Shown: piece by piece, positions 8,015-16,678 of the stretch
How positions within the stretch are numbered: position 1 is the stretch's first letter
Layout: each line of letters starts with the position of its first letter
Assembly: GCA_013361525.1 (NCBI GenBank)
Contig: JABFXY010000082.1
Coordinates: 27,459-91,458 of the forward strand
Reading direction: 5' to 3'
From: Polyangiaceae bacterium
GTDB lineage: Bacteria; Myxococcota_A; Polyangia; Polyangiales; Polyangiaceae
DNA: 64,000 nt
Program-made: the position numbers and the translations under genes
The notes under the pieces: model-generated
What the model was told of the DNA's origin: nothing
The model's database searches: none
The model's input: the letters and a program-made list of their open reading frames with translations, nothing else

Positions 8015-9415
8015 GTGCCAACCGCCGCTGCGCCGAGCTCGCTGCTCGATCCGACCAAGGTCGGCGACACGCGCGCGGCGAGCGTGGCCCTCGACGTGTG
8101 GCGGCTCGCGTGGCCCGCGATCGGTCACATGTTCCTGCTCACCGCCGTGTTCGCGGTCGATCGGCTGGTGCTCGGTCGAACCGACACCACGGCGCTCGCG
8201 AGCCTGCAAATATCGACCGTCCTCGTCTGGACGATCACGTCCATCTTCACTGCGTTCTCGACGGGCACGTTGGCCGTCGCCGGGCGCGCATACGGCGCGG
8301 GCGATCGTCGGGCCGCAGCTCGCGCCGTCGGCGCCAGCTTGCTCTTGGCGCTGGGCCTCGGCGCCGTCGTCTCGGTCGTCACGCTCCTCGCGAGCTCCCT
8401 CCTTATCGAGCGTGTGTTCCCCCACGCCGGGGTGGATGTCCTTCGTGACGTCCAGCGGTACCTGATCGTGGTCGTCCCGGTGCTGCCGCTCGCGTTCGTC
8501 GAAGCGACGGCGGCCGCGGCCCTTCAAGCGGCGGGCGACACGCGCACGCCGCTCCTCGCAGCCGCGGCGAGCAACCTTCTCAACTTGACCCTCTCCTGCG
8601 TGCTCGTCTTCGGCTTGTTCGGCGCGCCGACGCTCGGGGTTCGAGGTGCGGCGATCGGCGCGGCAGCTGCGATCGTCCTACAGGCCTTTTCGCTCGTGGC
8701 CGCGCTCCTCCAAAAGGATGCGTCGATCCCACTTCGCGGTCTCGGTTTTCGCGAAGCATGCTGCGATCGCGCGATCATCGGCCGGCTGGTTCGCATCAGC
8801 ATCCCCGCGTTCGCCGACAAGATCGTCTACGCCGGTGGATACCTCGCATTCGTGGTGCTGGTCGCGTGGCTCGGTCCGCTCGCGATGGCGGCGAACCAAG
8901 CCGTGGTGAGCGTCGAGGCGATTTGTTTCCTCTCGGCGGAGGGCTTCGGCATCGCGGCCGGCGCGCTCGCTGCGCAAAGCCTCGGCGCCGGCGCACCCGA
9001 TCGAGCCGAGCAGACCTCGCGCGTGGCCGCGTCGATGGCCGTCGCCTTCCTTTCGCTGATCGCGATCACCTTCGTGCTCGCTCCGCGGTCCCTCCTCGAT
9101 GTGTTCAGCCCCGACGGCGCGGTCGTGGAGGCGGGTGCGTCCTCGTTGATCCTCGCGGCAGCTGCGCAGCCCTTCATGGCGTACGCGATCGTGATGCGGA
9201 TGGCGCTTCGAGGAGCCGGCGCGACGGGCTCGGTGCTGGCCGTGACGCTGGCTGGGACGTTCCTCGTGCGTTTGCCGGTCGCGTACCTCGCGAGCTTCGT
9301 GTGGGGCTGGGGCCTCACGGGCATTTGGCTCGGGAGCACCCTCGATTGGATCGTCCAGGCGCTCGCCTTCGGATCGCTCTTTCACGTCGGCCGCTGGAAG
9401 ACCTCTACCGCCTGA
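8015..9415 (+). CDS. MATE-family multidrug/toxin exporter
   Basis: A 466-residue polytopic membrane protein with about 12 hydrophobic segments. MATE hallmarks are visible: WRLAWPAIGHMF in helix 1, VDRLVLGRTDTTALASLQI, AYGAGDRRAAARAVG after helix 3, LQAAGDTRTPLLAAAASNLLNL, and the second-half equivalents QAVVSVEAICFLSAEGFGIA and LRGAGATGSVLAVTL. The family exports organic cations, dyes and metabolites by Na+ or H+ antiport. The start is GTG at 8015 with a weak ribosome binding site. It sits 57 bases upstream of the ThDP enzyme gene in the same direction and may be cotranscribed with it, but no functional link is evident. Confidence 0.92.
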   Translation: MPTAAAPSSLLDPTKVGDTRAASVALDVWRLAWPAIGHMFLLTAVFAVDRLVLGRTDTTALASLQISTVLVWTITSIFTAFSTGTLAVAGRAYGAGDRRAAARAVGASLLLALGLGAVVSVVTLLASSLLIERVFPHAGVDVLRDVQRYLIVVVPVLPLAFVEATAAAALQAAGDTRTPLLAAAASNLLNLTLSCVLVFGLFGAPTLGVRGAAIGAAAAIVLQAFSLVAALLQKDASIPLRGLGFREACCDRAIIGRLVRISIPAFADKIVYAGGYLAFVVLVAWLGPLAMAANQAVVSVEAICFLSAEGFGIAAGALAAQSLGAGAPDRAEQTSRVAASMAVAFLSLIAITFVLAPRSLLDVFSPDGAVVEAGASSLILAAAAQPFMAYAIVMRMALRGAGATGSVLAVTLAGTFLVRLPVAYLASFVWGWGLTGIWLGSTLDWIVQALAFGSLFHVGRWKTSTA

Positions 9416-9472
9416 GCGTTTCCACACGCGCGATCCCTTGACGCGCTGGTGCCGGAAAGCGATGCGGCATGA

Positions 9473-11095
9473 ATGGCGCAAGCTCACGGCGGAAAACTGG
9501 TCGCGAAGGCGCTCGCCCGACACGGGACGACGCACCTCTTCACGCTTTGCGGCGGACACATCCAAGCGATCTACGACGGCTGTCTCGATGAAGGCATCCG
9601 CGTGGTCGACGTCCGCCACGAACAGACGGCAGGCCACGCCGCCGACGGATATGCGCGCGTCACCGGCAAGCCCGGCGTGTGCGCGGTCACCGCGGGTCCC
9701 GGCGTCACCGACGTCGTCACCGCCGCCGCGAACGCATTCCGCGCCGGCATTCCGATGATCATCTTCGGCGGCGCCGGACCTCGCGCGCTCCAAGACATGG
9801 GCTCGCTCCAGGACATGAACCACGTGGAGCTGATGCGCCCGATCACCAAATGGAGCGTCGCGGTCCCGTCGACCGATCGCCTCCAGGAGTATGTCGACTC
9901 GGCATTTCGCATCGCCCAGGCCGGCGTGCCCGGCCCCGTCTTCCTCGAGGTTCCGCTCGACCTTTTGATGAATTGGGCCGACGACGCGCCACCTGCGACC
10001 AAGCCGCAGGCCCCGCCGCGGCCCGGTGGTGATCCCCGCACGATCGAAGCCGCGGCGAAGCTCCTCGCGGAGAGCGAGCGGCCGATGTTCATCGTCGGCA
10101 GCCAATTGCGATGGTCCCCGCTCCCCGATGCGGTGAAGCAAATCGCCGACAAGATCGAAGCGCCGTTCTACCTCAATGGCATGGCGCGCGGCGCGCTGCC
10201 CTATGCGCACAAGAACCTGATGACCCGGTCGCGCAAGTTCGCGCTCGGCAAGACCGACCTCTGCTTGGTCTTCGGCACACCGCTCGATTTCCGACTCGAT
10301 TATGGCCGCGCGATTCCCGACAGCGCGAAGCTCGTTCAAATCGACCTCGACGGCGCCGAAATGGGTCGTAATCGCCGCGTCGACCTCGCCATTCACGGCG
10401 ACAGCGGCCTGGTTCTCGATCAGCTCCTCGCGGCCGTCGGCGAGAAGAAGGCGACGCAATGGCTCTCCGCCGTTCGCGAGGCAGAGGACAAATCGCGCGC
10501 GAAGATGGCCGCCGAAATCGACTCCGACCAAAACCCGCCGAATCCGCTGCGTGTGTGCGCGGAGCTCGGCACGCGATTGAAGAAGGACGACATCGTCATC
10601 GGCGACGGCGGCGACTTCGTCGCGACGGCGGCCTACGTCCTCAAGCTGGAGTGGCCGCAGCTGTGGATGGATCCTGGTCCGCTCGGCACCCTCGGCGTCG
10701 GCCCCGGCTACGCCATGGCCGCGAAGCTCACGCGACCCAACGCGAACGTCGTGCTCGTCTACGGCGACGGCTCGGTCGGCTTCAACGGCTTCGAGTTCGA
10801 GGCCATGGTTCGCCAGAACATCCCGGTCATCGCGATCGTCGGAAACGACGCGGCTTGGACGCAGATTCGGCGCGGCCAGGTCGAGCTCTACGGCACCGAG
10901 CGCGCGGTGGCCACGGCGCTCGAATACACCCGCTACGAGAAGATCGTCGAAGCCTTCGGCGGTTTCGGCGCATACGTGGAGACGGTCGACCAGCTCGGCC
11001 CGGCCCTCGACGAAGCGTTCGCGTGCGGCAAGCCCGCCATGGTGAACGTGAAGATCGCGACGAGCGATTTCCGAAAGGGTGCCATCAGCGTCTGA
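9473..11095 (+). CDS. Thiamine-diphosphate enzyme, ILVBL/2-hydroxyacyl-CoA lyase-like
   Basis: A 540-residue member of the acetolactate synthase/pyruvate oxidase superfamily: Pyr domain (1-165), central domain (195-330), ThDP-binding PP domain (360-530). The catalytic Glu50 is in DVRHEQTAGHAADGYARVTG. The Mg/ThDP motif is GDGSVGFNGFEFEA followed by VGNDAAW. The N-terminus, HLFTLCGGHIQAIYDGC with RVVDVRHE and AVTAGPGVT, resembles animal ILVBL (2-hydroxyacyl-CoA lyase 2) more than true acetolactate synthase, and no regulatory ilvN subunit gene follows. I therefore infer a lyase or carboligase acting on 2-hydroxyacyl or 2-keto acids. The stop is two bases before the next gene, implying a bicistronic unit. 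Confidence 0.85.
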   Translation: MAQAHGGKLVAKALARHGTTHLFTLCGGHIQAIYDGCLDEGIRVVDVRHEQTAGHAADGYARVTGKPGVCAVTAGPGVTDVVTAAANAFRAGIPMIIFGGAGPRALQDMGSLQDMNHVELMRPITKWSVAVPSTDRLQEYVDSAFRIAQAGVPGPVFLEVPLDLLMNWADDAPPATKPQAPPRPGGDPRTIEAAAKLLAESERPMFIVGSQLRWSPLPDAVKQIADKIEAPFYLNGMARGALPYAHKNLMTRSRKFALGKTDLCLVFGTPLDFRLDYGRAIPDSAKLVQIDLDGAEMGRNRRVDLAIHGDSGLVLDQLLAAVGEKKATQWLSAVREAEDKSRAKMAAEIDSDQNPPNPLRVCAELGTRLKKDDIVIGDGGDFVATAAYVLKLEWPQLWMDPGPLGTLGVGPGYAMAAKLTRPNANVVLVYGDGSVGFNGFEFEAMVRQNIPVIAIVGNDAAWTQIRRGQVELYGTERAVATALEYTRYEKIVEAFGGFGAYVETVDQLGPALDEAFACGKPAMVNVKIATSDFRKGAISV

Positions 11096-11097
11096 CG

Positions 11098-11619
11098 ATG
11101 CTCTTCCGATTCGTAGCGCCCAGCCTCGCCAAGCTCGACGAGCTCGATACCGAGGTGCTCGTCGCGACGGTGCACAGCGACGTGCGACCGGCGCGTGGTG
11201 TCGTGGGACTTTGCGACTTTCGAATGGGTGGCCGCATCTCGAAGCTGCTTCGTACCGGCTTCGTGAGCGGCGCCCGCGGTGAGGTCGTCATGGTCCCCGG
11301 CAAGCCGTTTCTCTCGTTCGACAAGATCCTCCTCTTCGGGGCAGGTCCCATCGCCGAGATGGATTTGGGCCGGTTCGACGAGCTCGTGAAGAGCTTCTAC
11401 GACCGGCTCGCGAGGCTCCGCGCGCGCGTCGCGGTCGTCGAGCTGCCGGGCCGCGCGCACGGGTCGATTCCCCCGAACGACGCCGGCCAAGCCGTCCTCC
11501 GCGAGGCCCAGCGCGATCGCGAGTGTGATTGGTGGACGCTCGTCGAATCGCTCGATGGCCGCGCCGTCATCGAAGCGCTCGTGCAGGAGCAGCGGCGCCG
11601 CGTGCGGCGCGGTATCTGA
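11098..11619 (+). CDS. Standalone M17 leucyl aminopeptidase N-terminal-like domain
   Basis: A 173-residue protein whose ATG lies two bases after the ThDP enzyme stop. The pattern LDTEVLVATVHSDVRPARG, CDFRMGGRISKLL, GARGEVVMVPG, ILLFGAG, then a helix and VAVVELPGR resembles the macro-like N-terminal domain of M17 leucyl aminopeptidases, which binds no zinc and helps assemble the hexamer. The catalytic C-terminal domain (NTDAEGR) is missing and no such gene is adjacent. It may be a ligand-binding domain in its own right, possibly serving the adjacent enzyme. Family link is moderately sure, role unknown. Confidence 0.65.
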   Translation: MLFRFVAPSLAKLDELDTEVLVATVHSDVRPARGVVGLCDFRMGGRISKLLRTGFVSGARGEVVMVPGKPFLSFDKILLFGAGPIAEMDLGRFDELVKSFYDRLARLRARVAVVELPGRAHGSIPPNDAGQAVLREAQRDRECDWWTLVESLDGRAVIEALVQEQRRRVRRGI

Positions 11620-11628
11620 AGGCTCGAC

Positions 11629-13743
11629 TCAGTCGCCGAGCACCACCAGCCCGGTCGCTTCGAGCTGTCGCTGTAGGGCCTCGTCGAGCTCAGCGGCGTC
11701 CGTGCCCGGTGCGTACGTCTCGGCGAAGCCAGCGACCTCGTACTTCGCGCGGTCGCCGTCGAGGAGGCTCCACGTGCTTTTCTTGGACCCGTCGACCGCC
11801 GCCGTCGCGTCGTAGAACGTCCGCCCGCGGTGATCGAACCGCCACGTGTCGACGAATAGAATGCGCGACGGAGCGTCCTCGCACACGCGCCGCAGATCCA
11901 TTCCGTCGAAATGGGAAGGCACCGGTGTATTCGTCAACGACGCGATCGTCGCCGATACGTCGACGAGGCTCGCCGCCGCCGAGCAGCGCGTGCCCACGAT
12001 CCCCGGGATGCGCGCCATCAGCGGAATGCGGATCGCCGATTCTCGAAGTGAAAGACCGTGATATCGGCGCTCGCCGTCGAACTCTTCTCCGTGATCGGCC
12101 GCGACCAAAACCGCGGTCTTCGATGCTCGCTCCGGTGCATCCAGCACGTCCAAGAGGCGCCCAATTTCACGGTCGGTGAAGGCGATTTCGTGGTCGTACA
12201 GATCGATGGCCTTCTCGCCGAACGACGGCGCCTCCTTGTGGCGCTGCACGGGCGCGTGTGGGCCGAAGTAATGGACCCAAAGAAAAAACGGGCCTTTTTT
12301 GTCGAGGTTCTTGATCGCCGAAATGGCCAGATCGGTGGTGCCGGCGTCCGTCCGCTTCTTGCGAGCCAGCTTGTCCGTCAGCTTGATCGTCCCGAATCCG
12401 GTGAACGCGCCGAGCTCCGGCCGAAAGTAGCCGGTCGCGCCGTCGTCCAGCACGGCATAGGTGTCGACGCCGTTGTCTTCGAGCAATTCGGGGAGCGTCG
12501 GCCGCTCGTCCTCGAGCGGAAGCGAAAACGTGCGCGCGAGGATCTCTCCGCCCTTCAACGCGCCGACGTCTTTCCTGCGAAGGAGGCGAAGCCGATTGGT
12601 CTCTTGAATGGCGGTCCATTCCAATCGTCGCGCCCACACCCCGCGCATCAACGAGGAGAGAGCGACGCTCGTCCAACCGCCGGACGTGTAGGCGCGATCG
12701 AAGACGAGCGCTCCTTTGGACCATTCGTCGAGATTCGGGGACGTGGGACGCTCGGCGCCATAAACACCGAGCCGATCCGGGCGCAGCGCATCCACCGTGA
12801 TGAGAACGACACTGAGCCGCCTCGCGGATGAATTGGGGGCCGGTTCGGGGGGAGGGACACTGGGCTGCCGATCGCCGCCGAGACAGTTTTCATCGACGCC
12901 GTTGCTGGGGACGTCGGGGGCGCCCGGATGAACGTGTCCATTCCACGCCGCGCAATCACCGCCGCCGAGCAACGGCGCGAAACCGTCGCCGTCGATATCG
13001 GTGAGCGCACGGTGGATCTCGAGCGCGAATCGCGGAAGGGGTCGATCCAAAAGGCCGTGGCTGGTCGGCGTCGGCTGCGAGCCGAGCAACAGCCACGGCA
13101 ACACCATTGCGATTGCGAGCGAACCGCCGGCCGCGCGTCGCCATTTCGCCGGAACGGCTCGAATCGGGAGGATCGACACCGCGCAGGTCAGCGCGACCAA
13201 CATCAATGCGCGGGCAACGAAATGGGCCGCCGGATACGAGCGTGGATAGGAGGTTCTGTCGAACACGATCGAGCCGACGACCGCCGCTGCGAGGATGACG
13301 AGCACGATCCTCCGTCGTCGCTCGGTCGCGCTCGCCCACGCATTCGCGCCGGGGCGAAGTGGCACCGTCGTGATGATCGCGCCCGCCGTCACGAAACCAG
13401 CGACGGCGCTGCCGGCGAGCGCGCCCGATGCCTTCAGCCACTCGGAGCTTCCGAGGCGGGCGATCGCGTTGAGATCGTCGCTCGCCCAGTGCGCGAGCGC
13501 CAATCCGAGGGCGCAAGCGATCGCGATGACGGCGAGCCGCGGAAGGCGGGCGAGCATGTTGAACGCCAGCGCCGACCCGACGCAGAGGCCGGCGGCGAGG
13601 CCCGCCGCCGCGAGCCAAACGAGTGGACCCGATGCCTCCGCGCGGAGGGAGTCTGCGACGACGAGCGGAACGAGAACGAGCGCGAGCCGCGTGGGGTCGA
13701 AGGGCGTATGAAGCGGCGCGATGAAACGTAACGACTTCGTCAC
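11629..13743 (-). CDS. Membrane-anchored sulfatase/alkaline-phosphatase-superfamily protein with MopE-like motif
   Basis: A 704-residue protein starting with GTG. Residues 1-225 hold about six hydrophobic helices. Residues 249-290 match the calcium/metal-binding motif common in myxobacterial MopE-like proteins: DIDGDG, then GGGDC, PGAPD, NGVDENC. Residues 310-690 are an alkaline phosphatase-type hydrolase: ITVDALRPDRLG (Asp318 metal ligand), FFLWVHYFGPHAP and VAADHGEEF. The nucleophile region reads SGGWTSVALSSL: Thr358 is where sulfatases have the Cys/Ser that becomes formylglycine, and the C-x-P-x-R signature is absent. It is thus more likely a phospho- or phosphoglycerol-transferase-type enzyme, or degenerate, than an arylsulfatase. 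Divergent from the next lipoprotein gene. Confidence 0.8.
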   Translation of the reverse strand: MTKSLRFIAPLHTPFDPTRLALVLVPLVVADSLRAEASGPLVWLAAAGLAAGLCVGSALAFNMLARLPRLAVIAIACALGLALAHWASDDLNAIARLGSSEWLKASGALAGSAVAGFVTAGAIITTVPLRPGANAWASATERRRRIVLVILAAAVVGSIVFDRTSYPRSYPAAHFVARALMLVALTCAVSILPIRAVPAKWRRAAGGSLAIAMVLPWLLLGSQPTPTSHGLLDRPLPRFALEIHRALTDIDGDGFAPLLGGGDCAAWNGHVHPGAPDVPSNGVDENCLGGDRQPSVPPPEPAPNSSARRLSVVLITVDALRPDRLGVYGAERPTSPNLDEWSKGALVFDRAYTSGGWTSVALSSLMRGVWARRLEWTAIQETNRLRLLRRKDVGALKGGEILARTFSLPLEDERPTLPELLEDNGVDTYAVLDDGATGYFRPELGAFTGFGTIKLTDKLARKKRTDAGTTDLAISAIKNLDKKGPFFLWVHYFGPHAPVQRHKEAPSFGEKAIDLYDHEIAFTDREIGRLLDVLDAPERASKTAVLVAADHGEEFDGERRYHGLSLRESAIRIPLMARIPGIVGTRCSAAASLVDVSATIASLTNTPVPSHFDGMDLRRVCEDAPSRILFVDTWRFDHRGRTFYDATAAVDGSKKSTWSLLDGDRAKYEVAGFAETYAPGTDAAELDEALQRQLEATGLVVLGD

Positions 13744-13799
13744 CGGGGCGACGCAGCGTAGATCAGTCCCCGACGCTCCGCGATCGGCCTGATGCTAGA

Positions 13800-14591
13800 G
13801 TGCTCGCCCTCGTGCGTCGGCTCGTCGTCCCATTCCTCGCCGTGATCGCGGCATGCGCGTCGAACACGATGACGCCCAAGGAAAAGAAGCTCGACGACGC
13901 GCTCGAGGCGGCCGGTGTCCGCGCGTTTCCCGGGGGCAAACGTCTGAAGAAACTGACCGGGCACGCCGAGCGGGGCGAGCTCGAAGACGGCTTCATCGTG
14001 ATGCTGACGGCGGACACCTGCTACGCGATCGTCGGCGTCGGCGAGGCGCCGATCAAGACGATGAGCGTCCTCGTGACGAGCCCGATCGGCTCGTGGATCG
14101 CGAAGACGAAGGAGCCCGAGCCGCGTCCGAACCTCCGTGTCTGCGCGAAGGTCTCCGGGCCTCACCGCATCGGCGTGACCGTCGCGGGGCGCGGCGACTA
14201 CCTGTTCGGCGTCTTCGGCGACGAGCCGCCTGCCGTCAGCGCATCGGCCGTCGCGAGCGCCGGCGCACCGAAGCCGTCGTCGACCGCCTCCGCGCCGGCA
14301 GCGACCGCCCCTGCATGCGCCGCGGCTGGGCAAACGACGGCGTTTCATCGAAGCGTCGCAGCAGATCATCGTGCGTGCAAAAGCGACGACGATTGCATCA
14401 CGATCAAGCTCGATTGCGGTGCCCTCGAATGTACGGGCGCCAATCGAGCTCATCGTGCCGCCTATTCCGCGCCGCTCGATTGCCGCGGGTACGACGGCGC
14501 GCTCGCTTCGGCCGATTGTGACCCACAGCTCGGCTTCTTCGCGCCGCGCTGCCAGCAGGGCTGTTGTGTCAGCGCCCGCGTGGCGCCCTGA
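13800..14591 (+). CDS. Lipoprotein of unknown function
   Basis: A 263-residue lipoprotein starting with GTG; the lipobox is AVIAAC (Cys19). An N-terminal domain (about 25-140) with Cys in TCYAIVG and RVCAKVSG looks like a small alpha/beta domain. An Ala/Ser/Pro linker (about 143-175) follows, and then a Cys-rich C-terminal segment (ACKSDDDCITI, DCGALECTG, DCRG, CDPQ, RCQQGCCVS) resembling short disulfide-rich modules found on many myxobacterial secreted proteins. No enzyme motif. Its stop touches the convergent YbhB-like gene, leaving no intergenic space. Confidence 0.75.
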   Translation: MLALVRRLVVPFLAVIAACASNTMTPKEKKLDDALEAAGVRAFPGGKRLKKLTGHAERGELEDGFIVMLTADTCYAIVGVGEAPIKTMSVLVTSPIGSWIAKTKEPEPRPNLRVCAKVSGPHRIGVTVAGRGDYLFGVFGDEPPAVSASAVASAGAPKPSSTASAPAATAPACAAAGQTTAFHRSVAADHRACKSDDDCITIKLDCGALECTGANRAHRAAYSAPLDCRGYDGALASADCDPQLGFFAPRCQQGCCVSARVAP

Positions 14592-15140
14592 TCAGCTCCG
14601 CTTTTTTTCGTACGTGCCGACGTATTGGGCCTCCGCGACGATGTGCCCTTTCATCTGGCCCTCGAGCGCGGCCCTGTCGAGGCCGCTCTTCCCGATGGTC
14701 GTATCCAATGCGTAGAGCTTGAAGACATAGCGATGTTTGCCGCTCGGTGGGCAAGGTCCGCCATAGCTGACTTTGTCCCAGCCATTGGTGCCTTGTTGGC
14801 TGCCGGCCGGGAGGTTGCCGCGCTCGGGGATTCCGGTCTCGCTCGTCGGAATGTCGTAGAGCACCCAATGGGTGAACGTGCCGCCCGGAGCGTCGGGATC
14901 GTCGACGATGATCGCGAGGCTCTTCGCGTTTCCGGGCACGCCGGTCCACCGCAGACCGGGCGGCGCGTCTTCGCCCTCACACGTGAACGCCGTCGGGATA
15001 TCGCCCTTCGAAGCGAACGAGTCGGACGTGAGCGACATCGTGCCGGACGCCGGTGTGGGGCGCGACGATGGCGTGCTGTTGCAGCCGGCCGCAACGAGAA
15101 CGCCCAGCGCAATCGACCTTGCAATGAATCGGTGGTTCAT
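14592..15140 (-). CDS. YbhB/YbcL-family (PEBP, Raf-kinase-inhibitor-like) lipoprotein
   Basis: A 182-residue exported protein: signal peptide ending LVAAGC (Cys20), then a PEBP domain. Diagnostic motifs are CEGEDAPPGLRWTGVP, AIIVDDPDAPGGTFTHWVLYDIP, NGWDKVSYGGPCPPSGKHRYVFKLYALD. The DPDAP and GPCPPSG-HRY elements form the anion-binding pocket typical of bacterial YbhB/YbcL proteins. Those are usually cytoplasmic or periplasmic; a lipobox here puts this one on a membrane. The biological role of the family in bacteria is poorly known. The reading-frame end coincides with that of the convergent upstream lipoprotein. Confidence 0.9.
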   Translation of the reverse strand: MNHRFIARSIALGVLVAAGCNSTPSSRPTPASGTMSLTSDSFASKGDIPTAFTCEGEDAPPGLRWTGVPGNAKSLAIIVDDPDAPGGTFTHWVLYDIPTSETGIPERGNLPAGSQQGTNGWDKVSYGGPCPPSGKHRYVFKLYALDTTIGKSGLDRAALEGQMKGHIVAEAQYVGTYEKKRS

Positions 15141-15225
15141 GGCCGTTGCCGCACCGCAGTCAGCGCTGCGGCCTCCGATTCATCGGACGCAAGGTCCGTG
15201 CTAGGCGTCTCGTCGTCGTCGGTCG

Positions 15226-16500
15226 TCAGCGCTGGTACGGCGACTTGCCGGCGAAGACCTCGGCGGCTCCGAGCTGGCTCGCGATACGAAGCAGCTGGTT
15301 GTACTTCGCGACGCGGTCCGAGCGCGATGCGCTTCCCGTCTTGATTTGCCCGGCGTTGGTCGCGACCGCGAGGTCGGCAATGAACGTGTCCTCCGTCTCG
15401 CCCGAGCGGTGCGAGATGATGACGCCGTAGCCATTCTGCTGGCCCAGCCGCACGCAATCGAGCGTTTCGGTGACGGTGCCGATCTGGTTCAGCTTGATGA
15501 GGATCGCGTTGGCGAGACCGGCCTCGATGCCCTTCTTGAATCGCTTCGGGTTCGTGACGAAGAGATCGTCGCCGACGAGCTGAACCTTCTTGCCGAGCGT
15601 CTCGGTGAGGAGCTTCCACCCCTTGTCGTCGCCCTCGGCGCAACCGTCCTCGATGCTCACGATCGGGAACTCGTCGCACCACGACTTGTAGATCTCGACG
15701 ATCTCCTCTCGCGTCTTGGGCTGCTTGTCGAAGGTGTAGCGCTGCGACTTTTCGTCGTAGAACTCGGAGAGCGCGGCATCGAGCGCGATGCCGACGTCTT
15801 TACCGGGTTTGAGCCCCGCCGACTCGATCGCGCGAACGACGGCCTCGAGCGCGGCTTTGTTCGACGCGAGGCGCGGCGCGAACCCACCTTCGTCGCCGAC
15901 GGCGGTCACCATTCCGTCCTTCTTCAGGATCGACTTCAGGTTGTGGAAGATCTCGACGCCCATTCGCAGCGAATCCGCGAACGAGTCGGCGCGGTGCGGG
16001 ATCACCATGAACTCTTGGATTTCGAGCCCGTTGTCCGCGTGCACGCCGCCATTGAGGATGTTCAGCATCGGCGTCGGCGTGACGCGCGCCTGCACGCCGC
16101 CGAGGTACCGCCAAAGCGGAAGATCGACGACGTCCGCGGCAGCACGCGCCGTCGCCATCGACACCGCGAGGATCGCATTCGCGCCGAGCTTGCCCTTGTT
16201 GCCCGTGCCGTCGGCGTCGATGAGGACCTGATCGATCGCCGCTTGATCGAGCGCGTCCATCCCTTGGATTGCCGGGCCCAGGGAGCTCTCGATGTTCTTG
16301 ACGGCGGTGAGGACACCTTTGCCGAGGTACCGCTTTTTGTCGCCGTCTCGGAGCTCGACCGCTTCGTACTCACCGGTCGATGCGCCGCTCGGCACGGCTG
16401 CGCGCCCGAACCCGCTCATCGTGCGAACTTCGACTTCGACCGTGGGGTTGCCGCGCGAATCGAGGACCTCGCGCGCTGTGACGCTCTCGATCTCAGACAT
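15226..16500 (-). CDS. eno: Enolase
   Basis: A 424-residue phosphopyruvate hydratase (2-phosphoglycerate to phosphoenolpyruvate in glycolysis). The ATG at 16500 is preceded by GAGGAAGG and begins the canonical MSEIESVTAREVLDSRGNP; frames extending further upstream are spurious. Visible family motifs: GAILS-type loop PSGASTGEYEAVELRDGD, LGANAILAVSMA, NGGVHADNGLEIQEFM, VGDEGGFAP, SIEDGCAEGD (metal Asp/Glu), LVGDDLFVTNP, LIKLNQIGT (catalytic Lys) and SHRSGETEDTFIADLAV. Length is typical. Housekeeping gene, divergent from the TssL-like gene. Confidence 0.98.
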   Translation of the reverse strand: MSEIESVTAREVLDSRGNPTVEVEVRTMSGFGRAAVPSGASTGEYEAVELRDGDKKRYLGKGVLTAVKNIESSLGPAIQGMDALDQAAIDQVLIDADGTGNKGKLGANAILAVSMATARAAADVVDLPLWRYLGGVQARVTPTPMLNILNGGVHADNGLEIQEFMVIPHRADSFADSLRMGVEIFHNLKSILKKDGMVTAVGDEGGFAPRLASNKAALEAVVRAIESAGLKPGKDVGIALDAALSEFYDEKSQRYTFDKQPKTREEIVEIYKSWCDEFPIVSIEDGCAEGDDKGWKLLTETLGKKVQLVGDDLFVTNPKRFKKGIEAGLANAILIKLNQIGTVTETLDCVRLGQQNGYGVIISHRSGETEDTFIADLAVATNAGQIKTGSASRSDRVAKYNQLLRIASQLGAAEVFAGKSPYQR

Positions 16501-16678
16501 GGTCACCTTCCTCAAAGGCCAGGTTTTTTGGTCGCGCGGGAGGCGCGCCCAAGTGAGTCGCGCCGCCGGCGCGCCCCTCGTGAACAGCGGCGGTGAGCAT
16601 GGTGCGTCCGCGTTTTCGTCGCAAGACAGGACTTCTGACGCACGCTCCTCGAAGTGATGTACCCTCCCGCCGACACGC

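Noticed and set aside
8678..10531. A 617-residue minus-strand open frame spanning parts of the MATE and ThDP genes
   Set aside because: Its sequence is Arg/Asp/His-rich with no domain, and it is antisense to two genes with well-conserved motifs.
14560..14612. Possible terminator (GCGCC/GGCGC then TTTTTTT) at the end of the lipoprotein gene
   Set aside because: The stem is only five bp and lies inside the coding region, and the T run codes for KK in the convergent gene; separation from the stem is 15 bases, too far for an intrinsic terminator.
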